Notes under the pieces: model-generated | Database searches by the model: none | Seen by the model: the letters and a program-made list of their open reading frames with translations, nothing else | What the model was told of the DNA's origin: nothing | Program-made: the position numbers and the translations under genes | In this document: positions 1 to 13,149 of the stretch, piece after piece | Layout of the letters: each line of letters starts with the position of its first letter | Numbering within the stretch: position 1 is the first letter of the stretch | Assembly: GCA_009599575.1 (NCBI GenBank) | Contig: VWND01000004.1 | Coordinates: 1-64,000 of the forward strand | From: Blumeriella jaapii | Taxonomy: Eukaryota > Ascomycota > Leotiomycetes > Helotiales > Drepanopezizaceae | Direction of reading: 5' to 3' | Length of the DNA: 64,000 bases

Positions 1-110
1 TTTTCATTGTATATTTGCTATATATTTTATTAAAATATAATTTTTTTATAATTTGAATATTATTTTTTTTTTGCATATTTAATTGTATGATTTATTTTAT
101 TAAAATCTTA

Positions 111-122
111 ATAAACCCTAAC
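111..122. other. Telomere-like word TAAACCCTAACC
   Basis: A single TAAACCCTAACC in an otherwise T-rich stretch. On the + strand the CCCTAA orientation is what a left chromosome end would carry. One copy is weak evidence and could be chance; there is no telomeric array in the window. Confidence 0.25.
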
Positions 123-1260
123 CTTCTTTTAAATTTATACGTTCTTATTTAAATTTTTTTATTAATTTTATTTATTTTATTTTGTTATAATAAAAACGCT
201 GTCTTTTATATAATCTAATATATTATATCTTTAAGTTCATTTATCTATTACAAATTATTTCTTTCTAATTTATAAAATATTTCATTTTTATTTTATTTCA
301 TTTTTTTAATTATATATTTATTTTCGAATAATTTATACGCTTCTTATTATTTATTTTGTAATATATTTTATTTAAATATTATTATTTTGATATTATGGAA
401 CGCTTTTTTTGCATATTTTATTATTATATATATTTTTATTTATAATTTTTTTTTCTTTAAATTATCAACGCTATCTTCTGCCTATTTTTTAATATAATTT
501 TTATTTTTATTTTTTATTTTTTTTTTTTTTTTTTTTTCTTTCAATTAACAATTTTAATTTTATTTATTAGTTTTTTTTTTTTGATTTATTTTTCTTATAT
601 ATTATTTCCTTATAATATATAAGCTTTTATTTATTTATTTAATAATATTCTTTTCTATTTAATTTAATAATTATTTAATACTAAGTTTTTTCTTTTATAC
701 GCTATCTTTTGATTATTATAATTAATACTTTTTTATAACTTGTACGCTCCTTTTTGCTTGTTTTATAATATATTATATTTATTTATAGAAACAAATCAAT
801 TTATACATTTTTTTATTACTTGTTTTTATTATATTTTTTTAGGACATTTATTTATATATTAATTTTTTTTTAGTAGATACGCTCCCTATGGTTTTTTTTT
901 ATTTTTTATTTTATTTATTTTATTTCTGTTTTATATTTGTCTAATTTATTTTTTGTTTTTATTTTATTTTTCAGTTTACTTTTGTTTTGTTTCCATTTTA
1001 CTTTTATTTTACTTTTATTTTATTTCTATTTTATTTTTTTATTTCATTTCTTCTTTATTTTTTTTATTTCTATTTTATTCATATATTATTCTTTTATAAT
1101 ATATACGATTTTCGTAGCTTATTTTATTTATTTATTTTATTTCTATTTTAATTTTGTTTTAATTTATTACAATATAAACGATTTCTATTGCTTATATTAT
1201 TTATATAATTTTTAATTCAATTATATTTTTATTTTTTTTACAATACAAACGCTTTACTTT

Positions 1261-1425
1261 TATTATATTTCTATTTTTAATTTTATTTTACTTTTATTTT
1301 ACTTTTATTTTACTTTTATTTTTACTTTTATTTTACTTTTATTTAACTTTTACTTTTTTTACTTTTATTTTACTTTTATTTTACTTTTATTTTACTTTTA
1401 TTTTACTTTTATTTTATTTCTATTC
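1261..1425. repeat. TTTTACTTTTA microsatellite
   Basis: A run of near-identical units of the type TTTTATTTTAC / TTTTACTTTTA, about ten to eleven bases each. It grades into the surrounding T-rich sequence and codes for nothing believable. Confidence 0.7.
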
Positions 1426-1810
1426 TAATTCTTTACAGCTTATACGATTTCTATTACTTATTATATTATATAATTTTTGATTTAATTATATATTACTTTT
1501 TTTATAATGCAAATGTTTTACTATTATTTTTACTTTTATTTTACTTTTACTTTTTATTACTTTTATTTTATTTTTATTTCAATTTTATTTTACTTGTATT
1601 TTATTTCTATTTTTTTTTTTTATTCTTTACAATTTAAAACAATTTTTATTGCTTATTTTATTATACAATTTTTGATTTATTTATATATTACTTTCTTATA
1701 ATACAAACGCTTTAATTCTTTTTAGTTTTTGATTAACTTTTATTTTACTTTTGGTTATTTTTATTTCACTTCTATCTTACTTTTACTTTAGTTTACTTTT
1801 ACTTTACTTT

Positions 1811-2135
1811 TTTCTTTCTATTTTATTTCTATTTTATTTCTATTTTATTTCTATTTTTTATTTCTATTTTATTTCTATTTTTATTTCTATTTTATTTCTA
1901 TTTTATTTCTATTTTATTTCTATTTTATTTCTATTTTATTTTTTTATTTCTATTTTATTTCTATTTTATTTCTATTTTATTTCTATTTTATTTCTATTTT
2001 ATTTCTATTTTATTTCTATTTTATTTCTATTTTATTTTCTATTTTATTTCTATTTTATTTCTATTTTATTTCTATTTTTATTTCTATTTTTTTATTTCTA
2101 TTTTATTTTTATTTTATTTTTATTTTATAATATAA
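1811..2135. repeat. TTTTATTTCTA minisatellite
   Basis: Roughly thirty tandem copies of the 11-base unit TTTTATTTCTA, with occasional one- to three-base slippage variants. The long Phe-Tyr-Ile-Ser-Ile-Leu-rich reading frame over it (1,751-2,161) is a by-product of the repeat and not a gene. Confidence 0.85.
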
Positions 2136-2490
2136 AACGCTATCCGTTGCAAATCTTTTAATAAATCTTTTTATTATAATTTATACGCTATTTTCTGCTG
2201 GTTTTATTATGTATATTTTATTTTTAATATGTTTTCATATCTTTTTTGCTTTTTTTTATTTTTGAAATTTTTTTTTTACTTTTTTTTATTTATTTATAAA
2301 TAAAAAATTTATAGTTTTGAACGCCACCCCGTTTTTTCTTTTAATTTAAATTAAACTTTATTTATTTATATTATTATTTCTTATAATATATACGCTATAT
2401 CCAGTTTTAAATTATTATATACTTTAAATTTTTAATTTATATTCTTTTTTTTATGAATTTTAAGCTGATTTTTTTTTTGTCTTTTTTTAT

Positions 2491-2523
<33 letters not shown>

Positions 2524-2821
2524 CGATTTTTTATATTATTGTTTTTAAATTTTTAGGCTATTTTTTTTGTCTTTTGTATTATAAATGTATTTCTTTTTAG
2601 ATTTTTATTTTAATTTTTTATATTTTATATTATATTATATATTATTTTCTTTTATAATTATTATTTATACCTTTTTCTGATATATATTTATTTATATATT
2701 TATTTATTATAAATTAAACGCCACCTTGTTTTTTGTAATATAAGTTTTTTTTTTTTCTATTTATATTTTATCTTCCTTTTATTTTATACGCTATTTATTT
2801 ATTTATTTATTAAATATGATA

Positions 2822-2925
2822 AATATTTAATTTATATATTATTTAATTTATATATTATTTAATTTATATATTATTTAATTTATATATTATTTAATTTATA
2901 TATTATTTAATTTATATATTATGTA
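2822..2925. repeat. 16-bp tandem repeat ATTTAATTTATATATT
   Basis: About six exact or near-exact head-to-tail copies of a 16-base AT-only unit. It is followed by one of the TATACGCTATTTTTTGCC-type words seen across this region. Confidence 0.8.
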
Positions 2926-3884
2926 ATTATAATTTATACGCTATTTTTTGCCTATTTTTATTATAATATTATATATTTTGATTTATATATTATTTCCTTA
3001 GAACTTATAAGTCTTTTTTTTCTTATTTAATTATATATTTAAAAAATTAATTTTTTTTCCGAAATATAAGTTTTTACTTTTTATTTATTTTATTATATAT
3101 ATTTAATTTTTATAATTTTTAAAATTTCTTTTACTTTTTCTATTATATAATTTTTGTCTTTTTGTTTTACTTATTTATATTATAAATCTTTATAATTTAA
3201 ATACCACCTTCTGTTTATTATAATTTAAAATCATTTTTCTAATAATATTTTTTCTTATAATATATACACACCATCTGCTTTTATTTTAATATAAGTTTTA
3301 ATTTTTAATTATATTATTTTTCATAACTTAAACGCTACCGCTTTGTTTTTTTATTAAAAAAATCTTTTTTATTTAAATATTAATTTTTAAAAATATATAT
3401 CTTATTTTATACTAATTATTTTATTTTTTTAATATTTTAATTTTTTTTTTTAATATTTATACTACTTTTTTTTTTATATATTTATATAAATAAAGGTTTT
3501 TTTTTATTACGCTATCCGCTGTTTTTTAATCAACTAGTTTTTTTTTCATAACTAAAGTTTTTTTAAAATTAATTTATTAAATATTTTATTTTATAATTAT
3601 TTTTATAATAATTCTCGTATTTTATACGCTATTTAATTTAAGAGTTTTTTTTTTTTAAATATTTCATTTTTACAAAATTTTTATTACTTAAATTTATTTT
3701 ACCGTTATTTTTATTTTGCTTATTTTATACTTTTATTCTTATTTTAAAATTATTTTTTTTATAATATATTAAATTTCGTAAAAATATTTATTCTTCTGCA
3801 ATTTAGTCGTTAATTTTTATTTTGCTCATTTTAGTTAATACTTTTTTTCACTTATTATATATGATTTTCCCTGCCGGTTACTCG

Positions 3885-3929
<45 letters not shown>

Positions 3930-5740
3930 ATTTTCAATTATACGATATATAAATTATTTATTTATCTTTTTCTTTATATTTTTTTATAATATTATTAATA
4001 TTTGTAATATATAATTGTAATATTTTTGCTATTTAGGCCTTTTCTACTACTTTTTTTTGTTTATTTTATAATATATTTTATTTTTTTTTACAAATCATAC
4101 GATTTTTTTTGCTTTGCTTTTTTTTTTTAAATATTAATTGTATAAATCATATATTATTTAAACTGATTATTTTGATGTTTTTCTGTTTTAAATTTTTTAT
4201 TTTTTATTTTATTTATATAAAATAATTTTTAACTTTTGTTTATTAACCGTTATTCGCATTTTTACTTATTGAATCAAAAATTACGGTTTTTTTTTAAAAA
4301 ATATACGATCTTGTTTACTTTTGCTTATTATATTATATATTTCAATTTTATGAATTTTATTTTATTAAATTTTATTTTATTCATTTTTTTAATTTAATTT
4401 TTTTTTATTAAATTTTCATTTAATAAATTTTATTTAGGCGTATTTTTTTTCAACTTTTTAAAAAAAACATTTTGTTTATTTAAATAATATTTTAATTTTT
4501 GCGATTTAACCATTTGTTACATTTTGCAAATATTATAATAAATTATATATTTTTAATAAATTAATATTTATAAAATTACGATTTTGTTATTTTCCATATT
4601 TTTATTATATATTTTATTATTATAAACTATACGTTATTTAAGTTTATTTAAGCGTAATTTTTCTTTTACTTTTTTAAAATATATTTTGTTTAAACAGTTT
4701 ATATATTACTTTTTATTATATAATTTTTTTAATACTTTTGTTTGATTTTTAATAAATTTTCCTTTTTATAAAATACTCGGGTTTTATTACCTTTTCCTTT
4801 TTTTTTTTTTTCAAATTTTTTTTTTATAAATTATAAGTAGTTTAAGTTTCTTAAGCGTAATTCTTTTTTTTGCTTTTTTAAAATATATTTTATTTATATA
4901 AATTTTATTTTACTTTTTTTTTATTGAAATTTTTTATTTTTTGGAATATTTTTAGAAAATTATATTTTTTTTAAATTATACGCTATTTTAAAATCTTTTA
5001 ATTTTTTTTTTTTTTTTTCGTTTTTATAATACATTTTGTTTATAATAAAAATATATATTTTGCTTTTTTGTTATTTAGTTTTTTTACATTTTTTTACTTA
5101 TTTTTATAAAAAATTTTATTATTTATAAATTATACAATTTGTTAGCTTTGCTTATTTTAATATATATATTTTAATTTTATAAATTTTATATTATTTAAAG
5201 CTATTATATCGGAATATTTTGTTTATGCTTATTTTATAAATTATTTTATTTTTTATATATTATACGCTATCCTCTGTGGCTAAACTATTGTTTTTATTCT
5301 TTTATTTATTATATAATATATTTTTTTTTAATTATATATCTAATTTATAAAATTTTCTTCTATCAAATATTACGCTATTTCCTGTTTTTGTAAATTATCG
5401 ATTAATAAATTTATAAAATATAAAATATTCTTGTTTTATATACTATTAATTACTAATTGATTTTAGGAAATGAAATATAATTTTTACAATTTATATATTG
5501 TTTTTTAAAATAATATGAATTTTGCGAATTTTATTTAATTTTGAAAATTGTATAAATTGAATTGCTTTTATCGCTACTTTTAATAATTTTTATTTATATA
5601 ATTTCCATTTGCTCAATATAAAATTAAAAAATTTATTAAATAATCTTTAGTACTAAAACATGTATATATTCAATTTTATCGATACGTTAATTAAATAATT
5701 TTAAAAGATTTTATTAAATATTTATTTTTTTTGTAGAAAC

Positions 5741-5835
5741 AAAATCGAAATTTTGAAAAAAATCGAAAATTTTGAAAAAAAATCGAAAATTTTGAAAAAA
5801 GTTCGAAAAATTTTAAAAAAAAAAAAAATTTGAAA
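5741..5835. repeat. TCGAAAATTTTGAAAAAAA tandem repeat
   Basis: About four copies of a 19-20 base unit with core TCGAAAATTTTGA. It marks the switch from the T-rich left region to the more complex sequence that follows. Confidence 0.75.
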
Positions 5836-5859
5836 ATAAAAAAAAAGTGAAGAATAATG

Positions 5860-6020
5860 TGTAATACCCTTTTTAATTCCCTCCCTCTTTACAACATTAT
5901 TAGCTTACAAGCTCGCCCGCAAGCTTATAAGGTTCTTATTCTTCTGATTATAGCTTATTATCATAAGCTTACCAACTAAGCTAACGGGCAGTTGGTGTGG
6001 TTTTGGTTGCAAAAAATACA
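5860..6020. other. Short higher-complexity segment, possible LTR remnant
   Basis: An island of ordinary base composition between AT-rich blocks. It starts near TGTGTAATACCC, holds several AAGCTTATAAG / AGCTTACAAGCTC words that can pair with each other, and ends near GCAGTTGGTGTGG. The TATAAGG-like word and TG start would fit an LTR fragment. No partner repeat or target-site duplication is visible, so the identity is open. Confidence 0.3.
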
Positions 6021-7530
6021 ATGAAATCTAACTATAACCTTTACTTTCAAATCAAACTTCACGTTACGATTAATATTATAATAAAAATTAAAAAATCTGT
6101 TAGTTATAATTTTGTTATTATAATAATATATATATAAACTTTAATAATTTTCAAATAATTATAATTTTTTTTGGCGTTTTCAAGTTTAATCGAAAATTTC
6201 CAATATGTTTCAAATTTTGTAGCCGAAAAATATAATATTTTTTTTTTATATATTTTTTTTTAATAATTATTTAATATAATTATATTAATTACCCTCGATA
6301 ATAAATTATAATTAGAAATAAAAACTAATATTATTATATATCTTATAAAAATTATATTTAAAAATTTAATTATTTCAATAATATATATAAATTTAAATTA
6401 AATTAAATTATTATAAAAAAGCAAAAAGTAATTGTTTTCGTTTTCGAATTTAATTTACAATTTCTTATATGTATTTATAGTATATATCAGATATTATAAA
6501 ATATATAAATTTTTCAATTTATTTATTATTTTACATTTTTAAATAAAAGTATTTTTTTTTTTTTAAAAAAATATTAAATAGATTAATATATTATTTTCAT
6601 TATATATCCTATATTATATTAATAAGTTTTTCTCTATTTTATTTACTATTTTATTTACTATTTCATATTGTTTTTTATATTATATTTCTTATATATCCGA
6701 TATTATATTAATATATTTTTCTTTATTTTATTTAGTATTTCAAATTTCTATATAAAAGTCTTTTTAAAAAAAATTTTTTAAAAAGATTTATATATATTAA
6801 TTTATATTTTCACATTAATATTTACCTTGAAATTCATATATTAATAAATATTAAAAAAATTATAATACTACTTTTTTTGTTATTCTAATCATATACTTAA
6901 CTTCGAGTTTTATTTATATTATTATATAAAAAAGTATGAAATTTTTTTAATTGCGTTTTTTCGAATTTACTTCGTAGTTTTTTTAATATAATTTTGTATT
7001 ATATCGCCGATAAAATATATTAATATATTTTTCTCATATTTGTTAATTTAATCTTAATATGTATAATTTTTTTTAAATAATTATTAAATATATTTGTAGT
7101 TATGGCCCCTTATTTTTAAACCAAACTTACTGTAAAAATGAATTTTATAATAAAAAATAAGAAAATTTGATAATTAAATTAATTTAATAATTTCACAAAC
7201 CCAGCTTTAATTTAAATTATTATAAAAATAATTATTTATTATTATAAAAGTAATTATAAATTGTTTTTTTTTGCGTTTTCAAATTTATTAAATATTTTTT
7301 TTTTTTTTTTTTTTTATTATATAGCCAAAAGATCCAATAATATATTTATATTATTAATATTATATTGTATTTTAATAAGGGAAATTTGAAGTAATTAATT
7401 GCATTGTTATATTAATATGTAAAAGCTTAATTTTTATTTGTATTTTTATGTAAAAAGTTAAAAACAATATTAATATTTGCGTTTTCAAATGTAATTAATA
7501 ATTTCAAATATATTTACGTTTATATTTATA
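6021..7530. repeat. AT-rich intergenic sequence with decayed repeat words
   Basis: No gene seen. A word of the form TGCGTTTTCAAATTTAAT followed by AATTTC and TATATG recurs in variant form near 6,173, 6,430, 6,955, 7,270 and 7,480. This suggests another old, strongly mutated tandem or dispersed repeat. Composition is extremely AT-rich on both strands. Confidence 0.5.
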
Positions 7531-7822
7531 TTTAGATTTAAGTTTCTATTTCTATTCATATTTCTATTTATATTTATATTTATATTTATATTTATATTTC
7601 TATTTCTATTTCTATTTATATTTCTATTTATATTTCTATTTATATTTCTATTTATATTTCTATTTATATTTCTATTTATATTTCTATTTATATTTCTATT
7701 TATATTTCTATTTATATTTCTATTTATATTTCTATTTCTATTTCTATTTATATTTTTAATTATATTTCTATTTATATTTCTATTTATATTTATATTTATA
7801 TTTATATTTCTATTTCTATTTA
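7531..7822. repeat. TTTCTATTTATA microsatellite
   Basis: A long 6/12-base microsatellite built of TTTCTA and TTTATA units. It lies directly left of a roughly 95-bp segment that is repeated at 8,109-8,202. Confidence 0.85.
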
Positions 7823-8202
7823 ATTATTTTTATATCGAATGTTTTAATAAGTTTCAGACAATAAAATATTAATAATTTAATTTGTAAAAAAAAAAATAGA
7901 AATTTAATCTAATATTTCTATTTCTATTTATTTCTATTTCTTCTATTTCTATTTCTATTTCTATTTCTATTTCTATTTCTATTTCTATTTCTATTTCTAT
8001 TTCTATTTCTATTTCTATTTCTATTTATATTTATATTTCTATTTAAATTTTTATTTTTATTTCTATTTCTATTTCTATTTCTATTTCTATTTCTATTTCT
8101 ATTTCTATTTAATTCTTTTATATCAAATGTTTTAATAAATTTCAGACAGATAAAATATTAATAATTTAATCTGTAAAAAAAATAAAAATTTAATCTAAGA
8201 TA
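7823..8202. repeat. Duplicated helicase 3' end around a TTTCTA microsatellite
   Basis: Two copies of a segment of about 95 bp, containing ATCGAATGTTTTAATAAG and TTAATAATTTAATTTGT in the left copy, lie at about 7,823-7,915 and 8,109-8,202. They flank a second TTTCTA microsatellite (about 7,916-8,108). The right copy overlaps the last codons of the decayed helicase gene. The left copy is therefore a duplicated downstream flank, probably made by slippage or unequal exchange across the microsatellite. Confidence 0.7.
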
Positions 8203-8697
8203 TTTCATTTGTTAAGTCAATAAATATATATTTAAAATCTAAAATAGATTCAGTATCTAATTCCGTAATATAAACCTGTTTAGTAAAACTTTTTATAAAA
8301 CTATTTATATTCGAAATAGATTTATTATCAAATAGATTTTGATAATAATCGGAATTTTGGTTTTTAGGCCATAATTCATTTCGTTTAAATAATAAACTTA
8401 TTATTTGATAAACAAAATTTATTAATACATATTTATTTTCAAATTCGAAAAATTAACGTAATCGATAACAAATAACAGTAGGTAATAAACAAATAAAACA
8501 ACAATTATTTTCGTATAAATAAAAACTATTTCGAATAAATTTTTCTTTTATATTTTATGAAAATAAATCAAAATTCGCAAATTCAATACAATCGCGAATA
8601 CAATAATTATTAATATTTTGCGTATAAATAAAATAACAATACGTGCAAAAATTATTATTTTCAAAACTTTGCGATAAAACCCAAATTTAAATTTTTT

Positions 8698-9178
8698 TTT
8701 TTTTTTGCGTTTTCGACTTCTTTTGTAATTGTATTAATAATTTGCGCTTGTTTTTCGTAAATATTATTACGATTTATACAAAGATCGTAATTTGCATTAG
8801 TTTTAGAATACTAATCTAAAATAGTATTATTTAAATATAAAAAAATTAATCGTTTACGACAGACTACTTCGCGTAAATAACTTTTAATTAATCTTTTATT
8901 TAACGAATCGTTTTCGATTTCTTTTTTAAAAAAAAAAAACCTGAATTATAAAAAAACATCGATATAACTTCGTTTTTATCGCGGCCGGCCCGACTAGAAC
9001 CTTGTAAAAAACCGTTAAATTCGAAAGCTAATTCATAATAAATAGTAGCACGTATATTAGAATAATCAAAACCTTTTTGCAAACCGCTAATACAAACTAA
9101 AATATTATAAAAAGTTGTATAATCGGTAGTAAAACTTTTAAAAAAAAAAAAAAAAAAAAAAAACCGATTTCTTTTCAT
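8698..9178 (-). pseudogene. Helicase C domain and Cys motif of the decayed RecQ-type gene
   Basis: Holds GLQKGFDYSNIRATIYYE, then FLQGSSRAGRDK, the arginine-finger motif of RecQ-family helicases. A homopolymer of Phe codons (poly-A on the + strand) breaks the start. Downstream in the same frame is REVVCRKRLIFLYL with later Cys residues, resembling the zinc-binding segment after the core of fungal telomere-linked helicases. Part of the gene at 8,195-13,095. Confidence 0.75.
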
Positions 9179-9517
9179 TTTTTAATAATTCAGACGTATA
9201 TTTCGCGCAATCTAAAAATTCAAATAATTTATCGACAAGCGCAATTGTAAAACAAAATATTATTATTTTTTTTAAATATAATTTAAAATTCGATTTTAAT
9301 TTAAAATAATATTCTTCGATTTCTTTAAATTTATTTTACATACTTTTAAATTTAAAACTTAAAGCTCGATATAATATATTATTACGTAAAAACAATCGGC
9401 CCGTATTTTAGCAAAAGTTTGTAAATTTAATTTATTAATCAATTGATTTTCTTAATTTACGAATAATATACCAGTTAAAAATACTATTTGAACTTTCAAA
9501 TTAAGAATTTTTTTAAA

Positions 9518-9862
9518 TTAATACATTATAAAACGATAATTAGCCGCAGTTATTAGCAAATAACACTCGTCTAATATAATTCTATTAATTTTTCCTTTAT
9601 TAATTTTATTTATTAATAAATTAATAAATATATCGTTTTTCAAAGTTTTAATAAAAATAAAAGTTATAGTTTTAAATTCAAAATTATCTTCGTAATTACT
9701 AACAAAAATTCCAAATTCATTTGCACGTTTAAATAAATCGCTTTTTAAATCAATTAACGGTACGATAATAATAGTAATTTTGGCGTTAAATAAAGCAGCG
9801 CATAATAAATAAATCAATAATTTACTACTACTAATAGGTAATATTCCTAATATATAAGGCAC
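9518..9862 (-). pseudogene. RecQ-type helicase ATPase domain fragment
   Basis: Open fragment of 114 codons. It contains the altered Walker A (ILPISSSK, where glycines and Thr are expected), motif Ia (TIIIVPLIDLKSDL), and motif II as IILDECYLLITAANYR. The changes T-to-I, G-to-S and H-to-Y are all explained by single C-to-T or G-to-A transitions. ATP binding and hydrolysis are presumably lost. Confidence 0.75.
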
Positions 9863-12570
9863 TTTTAATAAAATACTTTTTAATAAAGTTTTTTATTCAG
9901 GAATAATAAAATCGATTTCAGAATTATTTAAAAATTCGCGTAATAATAATAATAACGTATTATCTCCGATAGGCATAATAAATAAATAATTCAAATTTGT
10001 AAGTTTAATTTTTTTATTAATTAAATTATATTCGAAAAACGCTTGTCTATTATGTTTTTTAGCTTTTGAATTATTATTTAATAAAGGCTTTTGATAACGT
10101 AATGCAAAAGTCAAAGATTCAGTTTTGTTTTTATTAATTTTAACTTTATTAATAATATCGAGATTATTTAAAAATGAATTATTAATAATTTTTTTATTAT
10201 TTAAGCCGAAAAAATCAAAATAACGAAGGCAAAATTGTAAATACTTTGATTGCAAATCGCCTCGCGTATTTTCGAAAGTATTCGAATTACGGCCATAATT
10301 TAATTCTTCAGTTATTAACGAATAATTCATTTGATTCGCTTAAAGCTTATTATTCGTAAAACTATTATTAGAATTAATTAATGTAATAAAATTGATATTA
10401 AGATTTTCTTTTATAAAATATTTAATAATAGCTATAATAATTTAACGATATTTTTAAATAGTTAAAGATTGACCAATTTTTACTAAACAAAATGATTTTA
10501 AATAATTAAAAATATCGGCCGATTTTAAAAATCTTTTGTTTGTATAAAAAAAATAAGCACTAACTGTTTTATATTAATTATTATTCGCCGAAATACTAAT
10601 ATTTAATATTTTAATAAATGGTTTTATTAAAACCATATAATATAATACTAAAGTACTAATTTTTAAAGGAATATATCTTATATTCGAAGCTAGCTTTTCA
10701 TTAGAATATTGCGATTTAAATTTACTAATATTTATAATAAATAAACCATTTCCAATATCAAAAAATAATTCTCTTTTATTTTTACGCGAATTTACATTTT
10801 CTAAGTGAAGTAAAATTCGGTTCCTCGAATGGGTAAACCATAATCTAAATAAAAATCAATTAAAAATAACTTTTTTAAATTGAAATTTAATTTTAAATAA
10901 GCTTTAATTACTTAGGGTTTAATTTGTAATTTTTAATTCGAAAAATTATAAAAACGAGCTCGTAATTTTGACGATTTAATAACTTTATTAAATAACCATT
11001 TATCGTTTGCTTTTTTATTAGGATATAAATCTTTAAAAGATAAAAAAGGCGTCGTATTATTACGATTTTCGTATTTTGCAAAATCATTTAACGTAATATA
11101 ACTATATTCGCTTTCTGAAATATTAAAAATAAAATCGTTTTTTAATATTTGCTCGTTTTTTAAAATTAATTCTTTAAATACAAATCGCAAATTGTTAATA
11201 TTTAAAACAACGTTTTTATAACTAACTGTATTTTCAGTCAAATTATGAATTGTAACATTGCTATTGCTTAAAAGATTTTTATTTATAATAAAACAAAACG
11301 ATCGGTGTAATAGCAATTCGCTTAATGCAGTATTCGAATTATTTTTAAAAAAATTATTTATTAATTTAGTTAAAAAATATTATTTAAATTACTTTGAGAA
11401 TTACAAACAAAAATATTTATAGCTTTATTTAAAAATATTAATTGCGAGTAATATATAAATTTAAAATAATAGCCAGATAAATCTAAAGTATTTCGTAAAG
11501 TAAAATTAGATCTTAAACTTTTAATTGCAAAATAAGCGTTAATAGAACTTTCGAATATATTTAAATCTTGTTTTTGAATTAAAATTTCAAAAATAATATT
11601 ACTTAATAATTTTTGAAATTCGATTAACAAAGGATTACGATCAGTTTTTAGAATTTTTATATTTTTTTAAAAATAAAATATAAGAATTTTGCTTTGTATC
11701 TACGTTTGATAATCTTCCAAAAGATCAAGAATTATTCGAAGTATTACTATTATTACTAATATTATTTAAATTGCTATCATCCGATAATATAAATTTATTG
11801 CTTATAGAATTATCGAATTCAATTTCAGAATTATCACTCGATAAATCGTCGATTAAAATTCGATTATTATAAGCTTTATTTATATTTCGATTAATAGTTT
11901 TTGTGAAATCTTTCGATGAAACTTCAATTTTTGGATCGTTTATATAATTAATCGCTTGTAATAATAAATCGTCAATTTTTTCTTCTAGTTTTGTATCGAT
12001 TTTAAAAATCGGTTTACTAGTTTTATATAATTTTAAATTATAATTACGAAAAAAAAAAGTAATAAAATTATTAAAAAAAGCAAAATAATCGACGCGAGAT
12101 TTCGATGTAAGTAATATTTTAAATTCTTTATTACCTATTTTATTAGGCTCAAAACTATTTAAAATATTTAAATAACTTTTATTTATCTAAGTAATTTTAT
12201 CTAAACTTAAATAAAAAATTTCTTAAATATTATCGATTATAAATTTAATCAATTCGTCGTCTTTATCTTAATTATATAATTCACATAAATCGTATAATTC
12301 TTGCGGCTTATAATTTTGAATAAATTCAGCATATCGAGTTTTTGCTTGAAAATTGATTAAATTATCGCTAAGATTTATTTTAGACGAATTTAAATTTTCG
12401 TAAAATAAAAATTCTTTCAAATTTAATTCTTCGATTAATAAATTTTGAGCTATTAACAAATCAGATAGTAAATCTTTTGAAATCTTATTAAAATGAATAT
12501 TATCTTCGATTTCGTTTATTAAATTATTAATTTGTTTAATTTCGAAATACCATTTATTTCTTTCAAATGA

Positions 12571-13095
12571 TTAAGTAATTACAATTGAATAATATTTACT
12601 AATATCATTTGCAATAATAATTTCGATTTCATTTGTATGAATTTTTTTAATATGTTTTTTGATATTTATACGATTTGCTAAAATTAAAAAACAAAAATCG
12701 CATTTAAAATTGTTTTGCGATATTTCGAGTTCTGGAAAAGGTTTTAAATCGAATTCTAATAAAAAAAGTCGTATTAATTCTAAACTGTTTTTCAAAGATT
12801 CGATTTTTAACGATTGATAAATAATTAAGCCTTATTTAATTAATTTATTTCGATCGTTTTTTGAAATTAAATAAAAATGGTTTTTACGTATATATTGTTC
12901 AAATCCAGTAATAAATGAATTACAAAACAAACAAAGCAATAATTCAAAATCTATATAATAAAATAAAAATTGAAAATCAGGTAAATCTTGAAACGCTTAT
13001 TTAGGATTTAAATCGTTAATAATACGAAAATTACTAAAATAATAAATATTAACGCTGTTTATCAAAAGGATAGAAGATACTTGAATGTTTGACAT
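12571..13095 (-). pseudogene. N-terminal zinc-finger region of the decayed helicase
   Basis: From the ATG (MSNIQVSSILLINS) the frame runs to a CLFC...H-type pair near codons 55-75. It then passes a TAA and reaches a clear CDFC-X12-H-X4-H finger (CDFCFLILANR...KKHIKKIH) in the open fragment 12,571-12,795. C2H2-like fingers at the N-terminus occur in fungal telomere-linked helicases. Two in-frame TAA codons lie where CAA is likely. Confidence 0.65.
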
Positions 13096-13149
13096 ATCGA
13101 ATTTTTTTAAAAAAAATCGTATAATCGAAGAAATTCGAAGAAAATAAAA

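Larger units (their letters stand above)
1..5740. repeat. AT-rich degenerate repeat region, T-rich strand
   Basis: No credible gene here. The + strand is dominated by T with little C or G, so reading frames open over it give only Phe/Tyr/Leu/Ile-rich low-complexity peptides. Near-pure poly-T tracts lie at about 2,488-2,523 and 3,888-3,925. Scattered through it is a recurrent degenerate word of the type TATACGCTATCTTCTGC, followed by TTATTTTATAATATA. Examples are near 464, 695, 741, 876, 1,177, 1,442, 2,185, 2,386, 2,937, 3,508, 4,978 and 5,260. I read it as an old tandem repeat heavily decayed by transitions. The unit length is not constant. Confidence 0.7.
8195..13095 (-). pseudogene. Decayed telomere-linked RecQ-type helicase
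   Basis: Read on the minus strand from the ATG at 13,093-13,095, one frame can be followed with few shifts for about 1,630 codons to a TAG at 8,195-8,197. It is interrupted by many TAA/TAG codons where CAA, CAG or TGG is expected. Order: N-terminal zinc-finger-like motifs (about 12,600-13,000), a central region typical of fungal telomere-linked helicases, the RecQ ATPase core (about 9,500-9,900), helicase C domain (8,900-9,180), then a Cys-rich tail. Key residues are altered by transitions: the motif I stretch reads LPISSSKLL and the motif II box reads LDECYLL with Tyr for His. Motif VI survives as QGSSRAGRDK. The family is known to lie next to fungal telomeres, which fits the neighbouring satellites. 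The gene cannot make a full protein. Confidence 0.8.

Noticed and set aside
937..2161. Several open frames of 64-136 codons rich in Phe, Tyr, Leu and Ile
   Set aside because: They lie on T-rich microsatellites; the peptides simply repeat the DNA unit and show no domain or codon structure.
1..8200. Mitochondrial or plastid DNA because of the AT content
   Set aside because: No organelle genes or RNAs; a nuclear-type helicase and nuclear LTR elements follow directly.
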